Positions 52,588-60,667 of a stretch of 64,000 nucleotides of DNA are shown here, one piece after another. The DNA comes from an uncultured Methylophaga sp. (GTDB lineage Bacteria; Pseudomonadota; Gammaproteobacteria; Nitrosococcales; Methylophagaceae). A program made the position numbers and the translations under genes. Positions within the stretch are counted from its first letter, which is position 1. Each line of letters opens with the position of its first letter. The DNA lies in assembly GCF_947259025.1 (NCBI RefSeq), contig NZ_CAMYKO010000004.1, positions 310,001-374,000 of the forward strand, read 5' to 3'. The notes beneath the pieces were generated by a model, which worked only from the letters and a program-made list of their open reading frames with translations, did not search any database and was not told the DNA's origin.

Positions 52588-54033
52588 ATGCTTAATGAGA
52601 AAATCGCCCGGGCCAGACAGGCAAAACGACAGAATTTTTTGCGTCTTATTGCCTTCGGCAGCGCCGCGCTGTTGTTGCTGGCGCTGGTGTTTTTTTTCAG
52701 CAGCTATTCCCCCTCTGACCCTGAACAACCGGTTGCGACCGAGCAACCGGAAACAGCGGCTCCACCTCAGCCGTCAGACTCGACAGCGACGCCGGTAGGC
52801 GACAGCGAGGTAAGAGAAAGCTATCTTGAAGCCTACGCGCATTATCAGAATGTCTTGAGACCGCAACTCGATGAGATAGATATTAAAAGTTGGGATAAAG
52901 CGCTGGCCGAGCGCCTTCAACAGGGGGAAGCTGATGCCATTGAGGCCTTTTCAGCCGGTGACTATGGCAAAGCCAACAGCGCAATGAAAGCGCTCAATAC
53001 GCTGGCCGAAACCACGCTTGAAAACAGTCGTCAGGCATTCAATGAAGCGATGAAAAATGCTGAACAAGCTTACGATGCGCTGGATTACAACCGTGCACGC
53101 CTTGAAGCTGACAAGGTGCTGATGCATAAGGCCGAAGATGAGGACGCTCAGCAGCTGTCGGCCAAAATAGAACAGATCCCGCAGCTGGCCTCACTGGAAA
53201 AAGCGATTAACGTGGCCCGAGCAGAAAACAATCCGGCCAAAGAGCTGGCGCTTATCAATGATCTGCTGCAAATCGATAGCGAGCAGGAGGCCATGAAACA
53301 GCGCGCCGCCTCACTGCGAAGTCAGCTCGCCGCCAATCGTTATGATCAGCATATTGCCCGGGGCTACCGTGCTGTTGATGCAGCCGATCTTTCAGCGGCA
53401 AAAACAGCGCTTAATCAGGCCAGACAGCTTTATGCCGAGCGCGCGGAAAATCAGCAACTGGCCGCAGCGATTACTGAACTTGAGTCCCGTCTTGTTTATG
53501 AATCGAGTGTCGCCGCTGCGCAAGCGGCGCAACAGGCGGATAACTGGCAAAGCGCAGTCAAAGAATGGAAACAGGCACTGCAGCAACGCCCTGCTGATAA
53601 AACAATCAGCGATAATTTGACCCGCGCCGAGCGCATTGTCTCGCTGCAGCAGCAAATGCAGGCCTTGCAGGCCAATCCTCAACGCTTGTCCAACGAACTG
53701 GTGAAGTCCAAAGCAGAGATTGCATTGATTCAGGCAGAACCGCTGCGCGGGGCCAGTCCTTCACTCAATGCCGCCGCCAACAAACTGCGTGACAGCATGA
53801 ATGCGGCGAACAAACCCGTCACCGTGGAAGTCATTTCCGATGGTGAAACCGCCATCTCAGTGCGCGGTGTGGGTGTAGTGGGTACCACCCGCGCCAAGAC
53901 CATCGAGTTGAAACCCGGCACTTATCAGTTCGAGGGCAAACGTCAGGGCTATAAGTCCAAAATCGTTGAAGTCACCATTCCCCCCGATACAGCGTCTTAC
54001 CAAGTGAGCATTGTCGCCGATGAGCGAATTTAA
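52588..54033 (+). CDS. Membrane-anchored repeat protein with C-terminal PEGA-like domain
   Basis: A 481-residue protein with an N-terminal TM helix (about residues 20-38) after a basic start, a Pro/Thr-rich linker and a long helical repeat region (about 75-390). Phrases there, such as FSAGDYGKANSAMKAL and AYDALDYNRARLEADKVL, look like TPR units. A C-terminal PEGA-like beta domain (about 410-481, TIELKPGTYQFEGKRQGYKSKIVEVTIPP) follows. The topology places the repeats in the periplasm. It overlaps the next gene by 14 bases. Confidence 0.75.
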   Translation: MLNEKIARARQAKRQNFLRLIAFGSAALLLLALVFFFSSYSPSDPEQPVATEQPETAAPPQPSDSTATPVGDSEVRESYLEAYAHYQNVLRPQLDEIDIKSWDKALAERLQQGEADAIEAFSAGDYGKANSAMKALNTLAETTLENSRQAFNEAMKNAEQAYDALDYNRARLEADKVLMHKAEDEDAQQLSAKIEQIPQLASLEKAINVARAENNPAKELALINDLLQIDSEQEAMKQRAASLRSQLAANRYDQHIARGYRAVDAADLSAAKTALNQARQLYAERAENQQLAAAITELESRLVYESSVAAAQAAQQADNWQSAVKEWKQALQQRPADKTISDNLTRAERIVSLQQQMQALQANPQRLSNELVKSKAEIALIQAEPLRGASPSLNAAANKLRDSMNAANKPVTVEVISDGETAISVRGVGVVGTTRAKTIELKPGTYQFEGKRQGYKSKIVEVTIPPDTASYQVSIVADERI

Positions 54034-56041
54034 ACAGGCCGTTTTTGAAGCCAAACAAAAAAGCCGGCGCCGGCGTCTGCTATGGAGCGCCGGCAGCATG
54101 CTGGCAGTGCTGTTTGTTATCAGTCTGCTGATCATCGCCAAGGCCAGCCGTATTGAAGTATTGCCTCAGGAAATCAGTAAGCAGGCCGAAGTCTCGGCCA
54201 TTTCCGGGCTGGCTTTTGTGATCGACAATCATCTTTACAGCCTGACCTCAAAGGCAGAGATTGAAGCCACTGCAACGGGCTATAGACCACAGACACGCAC
54301 GATTGCCAACCAGGATTTCGGCAAGGTCATTCAACTGGTGCTGGAACCGTTGCCGGCCTGCCTGCTGATGAGTTCGCCCATTAGAGACAATCAAACCCGC
54401 TGGTCCATCAACGGTTCGATGATTGCGGTGGCTGACACACTCGAACAGCAGTTGGAGCCGGGAGACTATCAGGTTGAAATCAGCCATCCCTATTACCAGC
54501 CGCAAACCCTCAATCTGACGCTCAAACCCGGCGAAGTGATGGAACAGACCCCCAGCCTGTCGCCACTTCAGGGTGAGCTTGCCATCAGCAGCATCCCTGA
54601 GGGCGCCTCGGTGAGCATTAATGGCGAAACACAGGGTCAGACCCCGCTCACATTGGCACTGGTCGGTGGTGAGTATCAGGTCGAGGTCGCGAAAGCCGGT
54701 TTTGACCCCAGCCGCGAGCAGCTTGAGATCAGTCAAAGCGACCCCAACCCCAGCCGCGAGTACCGACTCGCAGCCAAAAGCGCCGGCGTGACGGTGTCAC
54801 TGGATCCGGCAGGCGGCACGCTGACACTGAACGGCATTAATGTGAATCCACAGGGTAAAATTCGCCTCAAGGCTGGGCAGGAAAACACACTCCGCTACCA
54901 GAAACCTGGCTACTTCAGCCAAACACGGACGCTAACGCTGACTGCTGAGGAAAGTCGTCACCTTGATTTCAGCCTGGAACAGGAAATGGGGGCGCTCAAA
55001 GTCACTGCCAGCAAAACGGCCGAGGTCTTTATCAATGGCAAAAAAGCCGGTGACACGCCTTTTGAAACCCGGCTGATGGCGATTCCGCATCAGATCGAGG
55101 TCCGTGCGCCTGGCTACAGGACAATCAAGCAGACTGTGACGCCGAAAGCCAGTGCCACAGCGACGGTGCACGCTGTCATGGTGTTGGAAGCCGAAGCACG
55201 GCTTGCCGATGCCCCGCCGGTTTATAAAACCAAAGCCGGGGGCGAGATGGTGCTGTTTAAACCCAGCGACCAGATCAGGATGGGGGCAGCCCGCGGAGAG
55301 CCCGGCCAGCGCGCCAATGAATTTATTAAAACCGTACACATTAACCGGCCGTTTTATGCCGGACGTCATGAAGTCACCAATGCCGCTTATACGCAGTTTG
55401 ATAAGGCCCATGGCGGCCAAGCACAACTGCCAACCACCGGTGTCAGCTGGGTTGAAGCGGCCCAATATGCCAACTGGCTGAGCCGGAAAGAGAACCTGCA
55501 GCCGGTGTATCAGTTCAGTGGTAACACTCTCACGGCTATCAATTCCAGCGCCGATGGCTATCGCTTATTGACTGAGGCCGAATGGGAATGGCTTGCCAGA
55601 AAAGCCGGCAGAGCACAGCAAAGCCGGTTTGTCTGGGGGAACAGCCAGACCATCCCTAAAAATGCCGTCAATATCGCCGATGTCTCGGCCAAAGGCAGTG
55701 TCACGGTTTATGTGCCGCGCTATGATGATGGTTATGCCGGGATGGCACCAGTGATGTCGATGCAACGGGAACAGTCAGGGCTGTTTGATATGGGCGGCAA
55801 TGTCAGTGAGTGGACCCATGATGCCTATACACTGATACCACCAACGGCAACTGCGGCAGAGCCGCATCAACTCGACACCAACCTCACTGCCAGCCGTGTC
55901 ATCAAAGGCGCGAACTGGCGTTCTGGCTCCTTAACCGAGCTGCGCGCTTCCTACCGCGATGGCAAGACCGAGGGGGCCGAAACACTGGGTTTCAGGCTGG
56001 GCCGATTTGTTTACGGAGGGCATGACAATGTCACGCATTAA
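54020..56041 (+). CDS. PEGA-repeat protein with formylglycine-generating-enzyme-like domain
   Basis: About 673 residues: an N-terminal TM helix (about 24-43), then three or more PEGA repeats between residues 180 and 370 (for example ISSIPEGASVSINGETQGQTPL and GALKVTASKTAEVFINGKKAGDTPF). A C-terminal FGE/SUMF1-type domain (about 407-670) has FYAGRHEVTNAAYTQF, GVSWVEAAQYANWLS, YRLLTEAEWEWLAR, DMGGNVSEWTHD and GFRLGR. The cysteine pair that binds copper in true FGE is absent (VIKGANWRSGSLTELRASYR), so catalysis is unlikely. I prefer ATG 54020 to TTG 54011. Confidence 0.82.
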   Translation: MSEFKQAVFEAKQKSRRRRLLWSAGSMLAVLFVISLLIIAKASRIEVLPQEISKQAEVSAISGLAFVIDNHLYSLTSKAEIEATATGYRPQTRTIANQDFGKVIQLVLEPLPACLLMSSPIRDNQTRWSINGSMIAVADTLEQQLEPGDYQVEISHPYYQPQTLNLTLKPGEVMEQTPSLSPLQGELAISSIPEGASVSINGETQGQTPLTLALVGGEYQVEVAKAGFDPSREQLEISQSDPNPSREYRLAAKSAGVTVSLDPAGGTLTLNGINVNPQGKIRLKAGQENTLRYQKPGYFSQTRTLTLTAEESRHLDFSLEQEMGALKVTASKTAEVFINGKKAGDTPFETRLMAIPHQIEVRAPGYRTIKQTVTPKASATATVHAVMVLEAEARLADAPPVYKTKAGGEMVLFKPSDQIRMGAARGEPGQRANEFIKTVHINRPFYAGRHEVTNAAYTQFDKAHGGQAQLPTTGVSWVEAAQYANWLSRKENLQPVYQFSGNTLTAINSSADGYRLLTEAEWEWLARKAGRAQQSRFVWGNSQTIPKNAVNIADVSAKGSVTVYVPRYDDGYAGMAPVMSMQREQSGLFDMGGNVSEWTHDAYTLIPPTATAAEPHQLDTNLTASRVIKGANWRSGSLTELRASYRDGKTEGAETLGFRLGRFVYGGHDNVTH

Positions 56042-56168
56042 AAAATTGGGGGCGCTGCTGGGCGCTGTCCTGCTGCTGTTCGTCATTGGCTTTACCGCGC
56101 ACAAGGTTTATGCCGGTAAACCGGTCATCAGTCTTAACTCGCCCGTTTCTTTTCCGGTGGATATCTGA
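56028..56168 (+). CDS. 46-residue membrane peptide of the envelope cluster
   Basis: A short product with a basic start (MSRIKKLG), one hydrophobic helix (about residues 8-28) and a polar tail (KPVISLNSPVSFPVDI). GGAGG lies 8 bases before ATG 56028, which favours this start over ATG 56022. It overlaps the FGE-domain gene by 14 bases and is 2 bases before the channel-like gene, so it is embedded in the operon. The helix could be an uncleaved anchor or a signal peptide (cleavage near VYA-GK). Function unknown. Confidence 0.72.
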   Translation: MSRIKKLGALLGAVLLLFVIGFTAHKVYAGKPVISLNSPVSFPVDI

Positions 56169-56170
56169 AC

Positions 56171-56953
56171 ATGAACGAAACGTTGAAAAATTTCGCTGCG
56201 CTGGTGGTGTCGGTGATTGTGGTACATATGCTGTTTATCGCCTACGTCAGGCCGGAAGCGGCACAGTTAATGGCAGAGGCCGCGGCACAGGGACAGTCTG
56301 CACCGCGCGATATCGTGGTGCTGATCAAGGACTATGAACAGCAGATCTGCTTCATTCTGCTGCTTTGGGGCTGTTTTCTGATTAGCAGTGCTTATCGCCA
56401 GATTCTCAAAACCAAGTATCTCTACAATGTGGATCTGATTGAAGATGTGCGCATTGAAAACAGCGAAGAGACCAATGCCCGACACGATCTCGACGTCAAC
56501 GGCATCATTCAGCGCCTCGATCATGATATTCCGGAAGACTGCCGCCAATCCCCGCTGGTGCAGACGTTGCGCTCAGCATTATGGCGTTACAGCTCCACCG
56601 ATAATGTGCAGAATCTGTCCGATGCTATCGAGAGCAACCTGGAAGCCATCGCGGTCAAGCAGGATTCCGAGAACACCATGATCCGCTATCTTATCTGGGC
56701 GATTCCCTCGATAGGCTTTATCGGCACTGTGCGCGGTATCGGTCAGGCGCTGTCTCAAGCCGATGAAGCGCTGGCCGGTGATATTGCCGGGATGACCGAC
56801 AGTCTCGGTATCGCCTTTAACTCCACCCTGGTTGCCCTGCTTATCAGTATCTTTCTGATGTTTCTGTTCCACCAGCTTCAACGCCTGCAGGACAGTCAGA
56901 TTGTCGATACGCAGGACTATTGCGACAGGTTCCTGCTGCGCCGCATCAGGTAA
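56171..56953 (+). CDS. MotA/TolQ/ExbB-like proton-channel subunit
   Basis: A 260-residue inner-membrane protein. TM helices are at about residues 8-25, 58-78, 170-193 and 213-236. The family core is LIWAIPSIGFIGTVRGIGQALSQADEALAG, then AGMTDSLGIAFNSTLVALLISIFLMFL. The GTVRGI turn and the small-residue-rich last helix match TolQ, ExbB and MotA. A cytoplasmic loop of about 90 residues lies between TM2 and TM3. Its partners are probably the two VWA proteins encoded directly downstream, which carry ExbD/MotB-like single helices. Confidence 0.88.
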   Translation: MNETLKNFAALVVSVIVVHMLFIAYVRPEAAQLMAEAAAQGQSAPRDIVVLIKDYEQQICFILLLWGCFLISSAYRQILKTKYLYNVDLIEDVRIENSEETNARHDLDVNGIIQRLDHDIPEDCRQSPLVQTLRSALWRYSSTDNVQNLSDAIESNLEAIAVKQDSENTMIRYLIWAIPSIGFIGTVRGIGQALSQADEALAGDIAGMTDSLGIAFNSTLVALLISIFLMFLFHQLQRLQDSQIVDTQDYCDRFLLRRIR

Positions 56954-56959
56954 GTTGCT

Positions 56960-58021
56960 TTGGCACATAAACCCCGCCGCGCTGAAGGATCGAGTCTCGC
57001 CTTTCTGGACATTATGTCCTGCGGGCTGGGCGCGGTGATCCTGGTCTTTATGCTGGTCAAGCAGAGCGTGGATGAAGCCCCGGCCGAAATTGAAAATCTC
57101 AAAAACGATATCAGCCAGCTGGAGCAGGCCAGAGATGAGTCACAGCAGCGGCTGAATGACATCCGTCAGCAGCTGCAACAGGAAAACATCGATATCGCCA
57201 GCCTGCGACAGAGCCTGTCATCTCAGCGGGCTGATCTGCAGGCCAAAAATGAGGCACTGTCGGCCGCCACTTCCACGCTGGACGAGCTCAAGCAAAGCAT
57301 CACCAGCATCAAGGTGCCGGAAAAACAGGATCTGGTCGAAACCCAACAGGTGAACGAAGAACAGTATCTGATGGGGCTCAGGGTGGAGGGCAGCAAGATC
57401 GCCATTTTGCTCGATGCCAGTGCCTCCATGACCAATGAAAAACTGATTGATATCATCAAAACCAAGAGCGGCAGCGATCAGAACAAAATCAACGCCCCCA
57501 AGTGGCAGCGAACGCAACGGGTACTGAGCTGGATGCTGGCCAGACTGCCACAAAACAGTGAGGTGCTGGTGATGGCCTACAATGAACAAGCAAAACAACT
57601 GGGTGGCAAGGGCTGGATTAATGCCAGCAGTGAGTCAGCCAATCGTATCATCCGCGAAGCCAGCAGCCTGGTGCCAACCGGGGCAACCAATCTGCAGAAA
57701 GGTCTGAACGCCATCAAAAGCTTTTCACCCAGCAATGTCTATGTGATTACCGATGGCCTGCCGACCCAGGGCGAGTCGCGCTTTAAAAGCCTGAATCCCT
57801 TTTCAGATTGCAGTTCACTCACCGGTGGCGGTAAAACCATCAGTGGTGAGTGCCGCAAACGACTGTTCCAGCAGACCATCAAGGAGAGCGGCAATATGGG
57901 TGCCCAGCTCGATGTCATCCTGTTACCTATTGAAGGCGACCCGGAAGCGGCTTATCAATACTGGCTGTGGGCGGCCAGTCAGCGCGGTATGGTGATCAGC
58001 CCGGCGAAGAACTGGCCATGA
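56960..58021 (+). CDS. VWA-domain protein with ExbD/MotB-like N-terminal helix (first)
   Basis: A 353-residue protein starting at TTG 56960. A single N-terminal TM helix contains D17 in FLDIMSCGLGAVILVF, placed as the ion-binding Asp of ExbD/TolR/MotB. A coiled coil (about residues 42-115) follows. The periplasmic von Willebrand factor A domain has MIDAS residues D152, S154 and S156 (LLDASASM), the Thr in VPTGATNL and the Asp in ITDGLPT. Two cysteines (in FSDCSS and SGECRK) could pair. It overlaps the next gene by ATGA. Confidence 0.85.
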   Translation: MAHKPRRAEGSSLAFLDIMSCGLGAVILVFMLVKQSVDEAPAEIENLKNDISQLEQARDESQQRLNDIRQQLQQENIDIASLRQSLSSQRADLQAKNEALSAATSTLDELKQSITSIKVPEKQDLVETQQVNEEQYLMGLRVEGSKIAILLDASASMTNEKLIDIIKTKSGSDQNKINAPKWQRTQRVLSWMLARLPQNSEVLVMAYNEQAKQLGGKGWINASSESANRIIREASSLVPTGATNLQKGLNAIKSFSPSNVYVITDGLPTQGESRFKSLNPFSDCSSLTGGGKTISGECRKRLFQQTIKESGNMGAQLDVILLPIEGDPEAAYQYWLWAASQRGMVISPAKNWP

Positions 58022-58968
58022 AGCGACGCAGCAGAAGTCTCGATATTTTCAGCCTGTCCTTTCTGGATGTGATTTCCTGCGGCTTCGGCGCAGTAGTCAT
58101 GCTGATCCTGATTTCCAAAACCGATATCGACCAAAGTCAGGCTGGTGCCGATGAAGTCAGCGCGCTGCTGGCTTCGCTATTGTCGTTGCAGAATTCGGTC
58201 ACGGAGATTGAAAAAACCATGCGCGAGGATTTGGCTGCGCTGGAGTCGTTATCCGATCAAAAGTCCTCCATTCAACAGGCCTCAAGTTCTTTGCAGCAGG
58301 AACTCAGCACGCTGGATAAACAATCCGAAGCGATGGCCGAATCGGTGGAAGGCTTGAGTCTGGTAGAACAAAGGCTGAAACAGGCCTCGCTCAGCACACC
58401 CCGGCCACCGGTCAGCGAGCGTGATGATGAGGTCGGCGGCATCCCGGTCGACAGCGATTACGTGGTATTTATTGTTGATACCTCGGGCAGTATGAAAAGC
58501 ATCTGGGGCAGAGTGTCCAGCGAAATTATCAACGTGCTCAATATTCATCCTGAAGTAAAAGGCTTTCAGGTACTGAATGATATGGGAAAACCGCTGATCT
58601 CGGGCTACGACGGCCGCTGGATTCCCGATACCCAGAGCCGGCGCAAAAATGCCATTTCGCTATTCTCTAAATGGAATGCTGTGTCCAATTCCAGTCCGGT
58701 GGAGGGGCTCAGCGTGGCGCTGAGAAAATATGCCAAACCCAATATCACCACCTCTATTTACGTGTTTGGGGATGAATATTCCGGCGGCAATTATGATGCG
58801 GTGATCAAAACGGTGACCGAACAGAATAGGGTCTTAAGCTCCGGCCGGCGCCTGGCCAGAATTCACGCGGTCGGTTTTATTTCGGCGGGCACCACTGACC
58901 GCTTCAGTGTGTTGATGCGGGAAATGACCCGCCTGAATGACGGCACTTTTATCGCCTTGCCCAACTAG
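58018..58968 (+). CDS. VWA-domain protein with ExbD/MotB-like N-terminal helix (second)
   Basis: A 316-residue paralogue in design of the preceding protein. A TM helix contains D17 in FLDVISCGFGAVVMLI, followed by a coiled coil (about residues 45-122). The VWA domain has the MIDAS D154-S156-S158 (IVDTSGSM). It starts at ATG 58018, overlapping the previous stop in ATGA, so the two are translationally coupled and probably made in equal amounts. I infer that they form a heterodimer standing in the pore of the MotA/TolQ/ExbB-like channel. Confidence 0.85.
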   Translation: MKRRSRSLDIFSLSFLDVISCGFGAVVMLILISKTDIDQSQAGADEVSALLASLLSLQNSVTEIEKTMREDLAALESLSDQKSSIQQASSSLQQELSTLDKQSEAMAESVEGLSLVEQRLKQASLSTPRPPVSERDDEVGGIPVDSDYVVFIVDTSGSMKSIWGRVSSEIINVLNIHPEVKGFQVLNDMGKPLISGYDGRWIPDTQSRRKNAISLFSKWNAVSNSSPVEGLSVALRKYAKPNITTSIYVFGDEYSGGNYDAVIKTVTEQNRVLSSGRRLARIHAVGFISAGTTDRFSVLMREMTRLNDGTFIALPN

Positions 58969-58985
58969 GCTCTTTGTCAGAAAGT

Positions 58986-59001
58986 GAGCGAGCGCTCACA
59001 T
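58986..59001. repeat. Short perfect palindrome at the end of the envelope cluster
   Basis: GTGAGCG-AG-CGCTCAC is a 7-bp inverted repeat in the 37-base gap between convergent genes. No T-run follows, so it is not a standard terminator. Confidence 0.45.
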
Positions 59002-59005
59002 CGAA

Positions 59006-59611
59006 TTACCCTCGACGTACAAACTTAAACAGATAAAATCCGATGACAGCCAGCAAGGCGCCGGCAAAGTTGAATACCATATCCAGCATCAGGTTGAAGT
59101 AACCACCAACGCCGTTATCAGGCACGGTCAGCACGGCGATAAACTCAATCATTTCATTGACCCCGCTCACACCCAAAGCCGCCATCACTGCGATAAAGCC
59201 GACCAGAAGCTGACTGTGCTGATTGCCAAAATATTGCCGAAGTAAATGCAGAAACAAGAGACCAACAACGGCATACAGGTAGCCATGCACCACCTGATCA
59301 AATTTGAGAATAAAAAACTCACCACCGCCGTCATAAAACGGATAAATCCGCCAGGCATAGAGCACGCCATCAGCCGTCTGAACACTGCCGCCCATCATAT
59401 GCATCAAGCCCCACAAAGACAGGCCTGCCAAGATATAAGTGGGGATACGGGTTTTATCGAGCGTGGCGTAAAGCAGGGTGAAAATAAACACGATCACGCC
59501 GACATAGCCGATAAATTCCATATTCAACTGGCCAATGTAGAACACGGCAAACACAATGGTATAAAGCGCGGTAAAGATCAGAATGGCGAATTGTGATTTT
59601 GAAAAGGTCAT
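59006..59611 (-). CDS. Multi-spanning membrane protein (DUF2238/YjdF-like)
   Basis: A 201-residue protein with six or so TM helices. The pattern YPFYDGGGEFFILKFDQVVHGYLYAVVGLLFLHLL and GVSGVNEMIEFIAVLT ... NLMLDMVFNFAGALLAV fits the DUF2238/YjdF group, in which conserved Asp/His/Glu/Asn residues lie at the membrane surface. Function unknown. GGGAG precedes ATG 59611. It converges on the envelope cluster. Confidence 0.72.
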   Translation of the reverse strand: MTFSKSQFAILIFTALYTIVFAVFYIGQLNMEFIGYVGVIVFIFTLLYATLDKTRIPTYILAGLSLWGLMHMMGGSVQTADGVLYAWRIYPFYDGGGEFFILKFDQVVHGYLYAVVGLLFLHLLRQYFGNQHSQLLVGFIAVMAALGVSGVNEMIEFIAVLTVPDNGVGGYFNLMLDMVFNFAGALLAVIGFYLFKFVRRG

Positions 59612-59760
59612 CAAGCACTCCCTGGCTATCATGAATAAGCTAAACACTTTTAGCGACGATAGCAGAATTTATAAGGAGTTGTTTGCAATCTTTGTTAAGA
59701 TGGCGGGGTTGGTGAAGAGCTCGGTCTCACCGGTATTGAGATGAAGTAAGGATGATTGAG

Positions 59761-59937
59761 ATGGATAAAACGACAATTACAGTTATTGCTGTGGTGGCGC
59801 TGCTTGTTATTGCTCTGGTGTTTAAAAAACTGATCAAGCACGAAGAAAAGAAAAATGACCCCAATCTGGCTGAGCCACGCGACTCAAACAGCGCGCCCGG
59901 CAATCAGGGCGTCAAAAACCGGGGCGACGACAAATAA
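59761..59937 (+). CDS. Small single-TM protein
   Basis: A 58-residue product with one N-terminal TM helix (about residues 6-22) and a polar Lys/Asn/Asp-rich tail. TAAGGA lies 9 bases before ATG 59761; an ATG three codons earlier is possible. It is followed by a good terminator. No family recognised. Confidence 0.6.
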   Translation: MDKTTITVIAVVALLVIALVFKKLIKHEEKKNDPNLAEPRDSNSAPGNQGVKNRGDDK

Positions 59938-59959
59938 TTTTTGTCGCCCAGCCCTGAAG

Positions 59960-59994
59960 AAAAGCCCCGGCATCACAGATGTCGGGGCTTTTTT
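59960..59994. terminator. Bidirectional terminator
   Basis: The hairpin AGCCCCGGCAT-caca-GATGTCGGGGCT (one G-T pair) has A-rich left and T-rich right flanks. It lies between the small single-TM gene and the convergent cytochrome b561 gene. Confidence 0.85.
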
Positions 59995-59997
59995 GGT

Positions 59998-60522
59998 TTA
60001 GACCATGCGTTTCAGGGTGTCATCACGGCGAATGAAGTGATGGAACAGGGCACCGGCAAAGTGCGCCAGTACCAATCCAACCAGCACTAATGCCAATACG
60101 GCATGCATATCGCCGATAGTGATCATCCACTGCGTTTCACCGGCCGGTTTATCCAGCATCGTCATACCAAACAGTTTGACCGGGTAGCCTTTGCCGTAGA
60201 TGTAGAGCACACCCAGTGGCGGCATTACCAGCAGACAGAAATACATGATGCGGTGACTGCTGCGGGCGATGGTACCGATAAGCCCCGGGGTTTTGGGGCG
60301 CTGAGGCTTTTGTTTGCGGGTCCACAGCAGGCGGGCAATGGTGAGCAACATGATCAGTGCCCCAATCGAGGTGTGGTAGGGGCCGAAAGTGTCGCCCAGC
60401 CAGTGTTCGCCGTCATTAATATAATCAGCGAATTTAAAGAATTGCTGGATTACCAGCACAGCCATGAACCAGTGGAAAAAACGGGTAATCAGGCCATAGC
60501 GTTGTTGTGAGTCATGCAGCAT
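59998..60522 (-). CDS. Cytochrome b561 family protein
   Basis: A 174-residue four-helix inner-membrane dihaem cytochrome b of the CybB type. Likely haem-ligand histidines are in RFFHWFMAV, FGPYHTSIG, SSHRIMYF and GDMHAVLAL. The family moves electrons from quinol to acceptors such as superoxide; the partner here is unknown. It is divergent from a LysR gene (145 bases between starts) that may regulate it. Confidence 0.9.
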   Translation of the reverse strand: MLHDSQQRYGLITRFFHWFMAVLVIQQFFKFADYINDGEHWLGDTFGPYHTSIGALIMLLTIARLLWTRKQKPQRPKTPGLIGTIARSSHRIMYFCLLVMPPLGVLYIYGKGYPVKLFGMTMLDKPAGETQWMITIGDMHAVLALVLVGLVLAHFAGALFHHFIRRDDTLKRMV

Positions 60523-60667
60523 GGCTCTCTCCTGAAATCTTAAACGAGTGGTTCTTTTTGTCGCGCAGTCCGGCGCAACAAGAAAAACAGTCAGACTTTA
60601 ACTTAATGTTATAAGTAGGAGAACATGGCATTATGCATAAAGAGCTTTAACTGAGAGTAAGAAATAA

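Noticed and set aside
56171-56953. Calling the channel-like gene motA and pairing it with the orphan motB-like gene
   Set aside because: It is embedded in an operon with two VWA proteins that have their own B-type helices, and the motB-like gene is 22 kb away.
50782-58968. Naming the operon a Zorya or Gld/T9SS system
   Set aside because: Zorya ZorC/D/E-type genes are absent, and the FGE-domain protein is TM-anchored rather than a GldJ/K lipoprotein; only the motor principle is shared.
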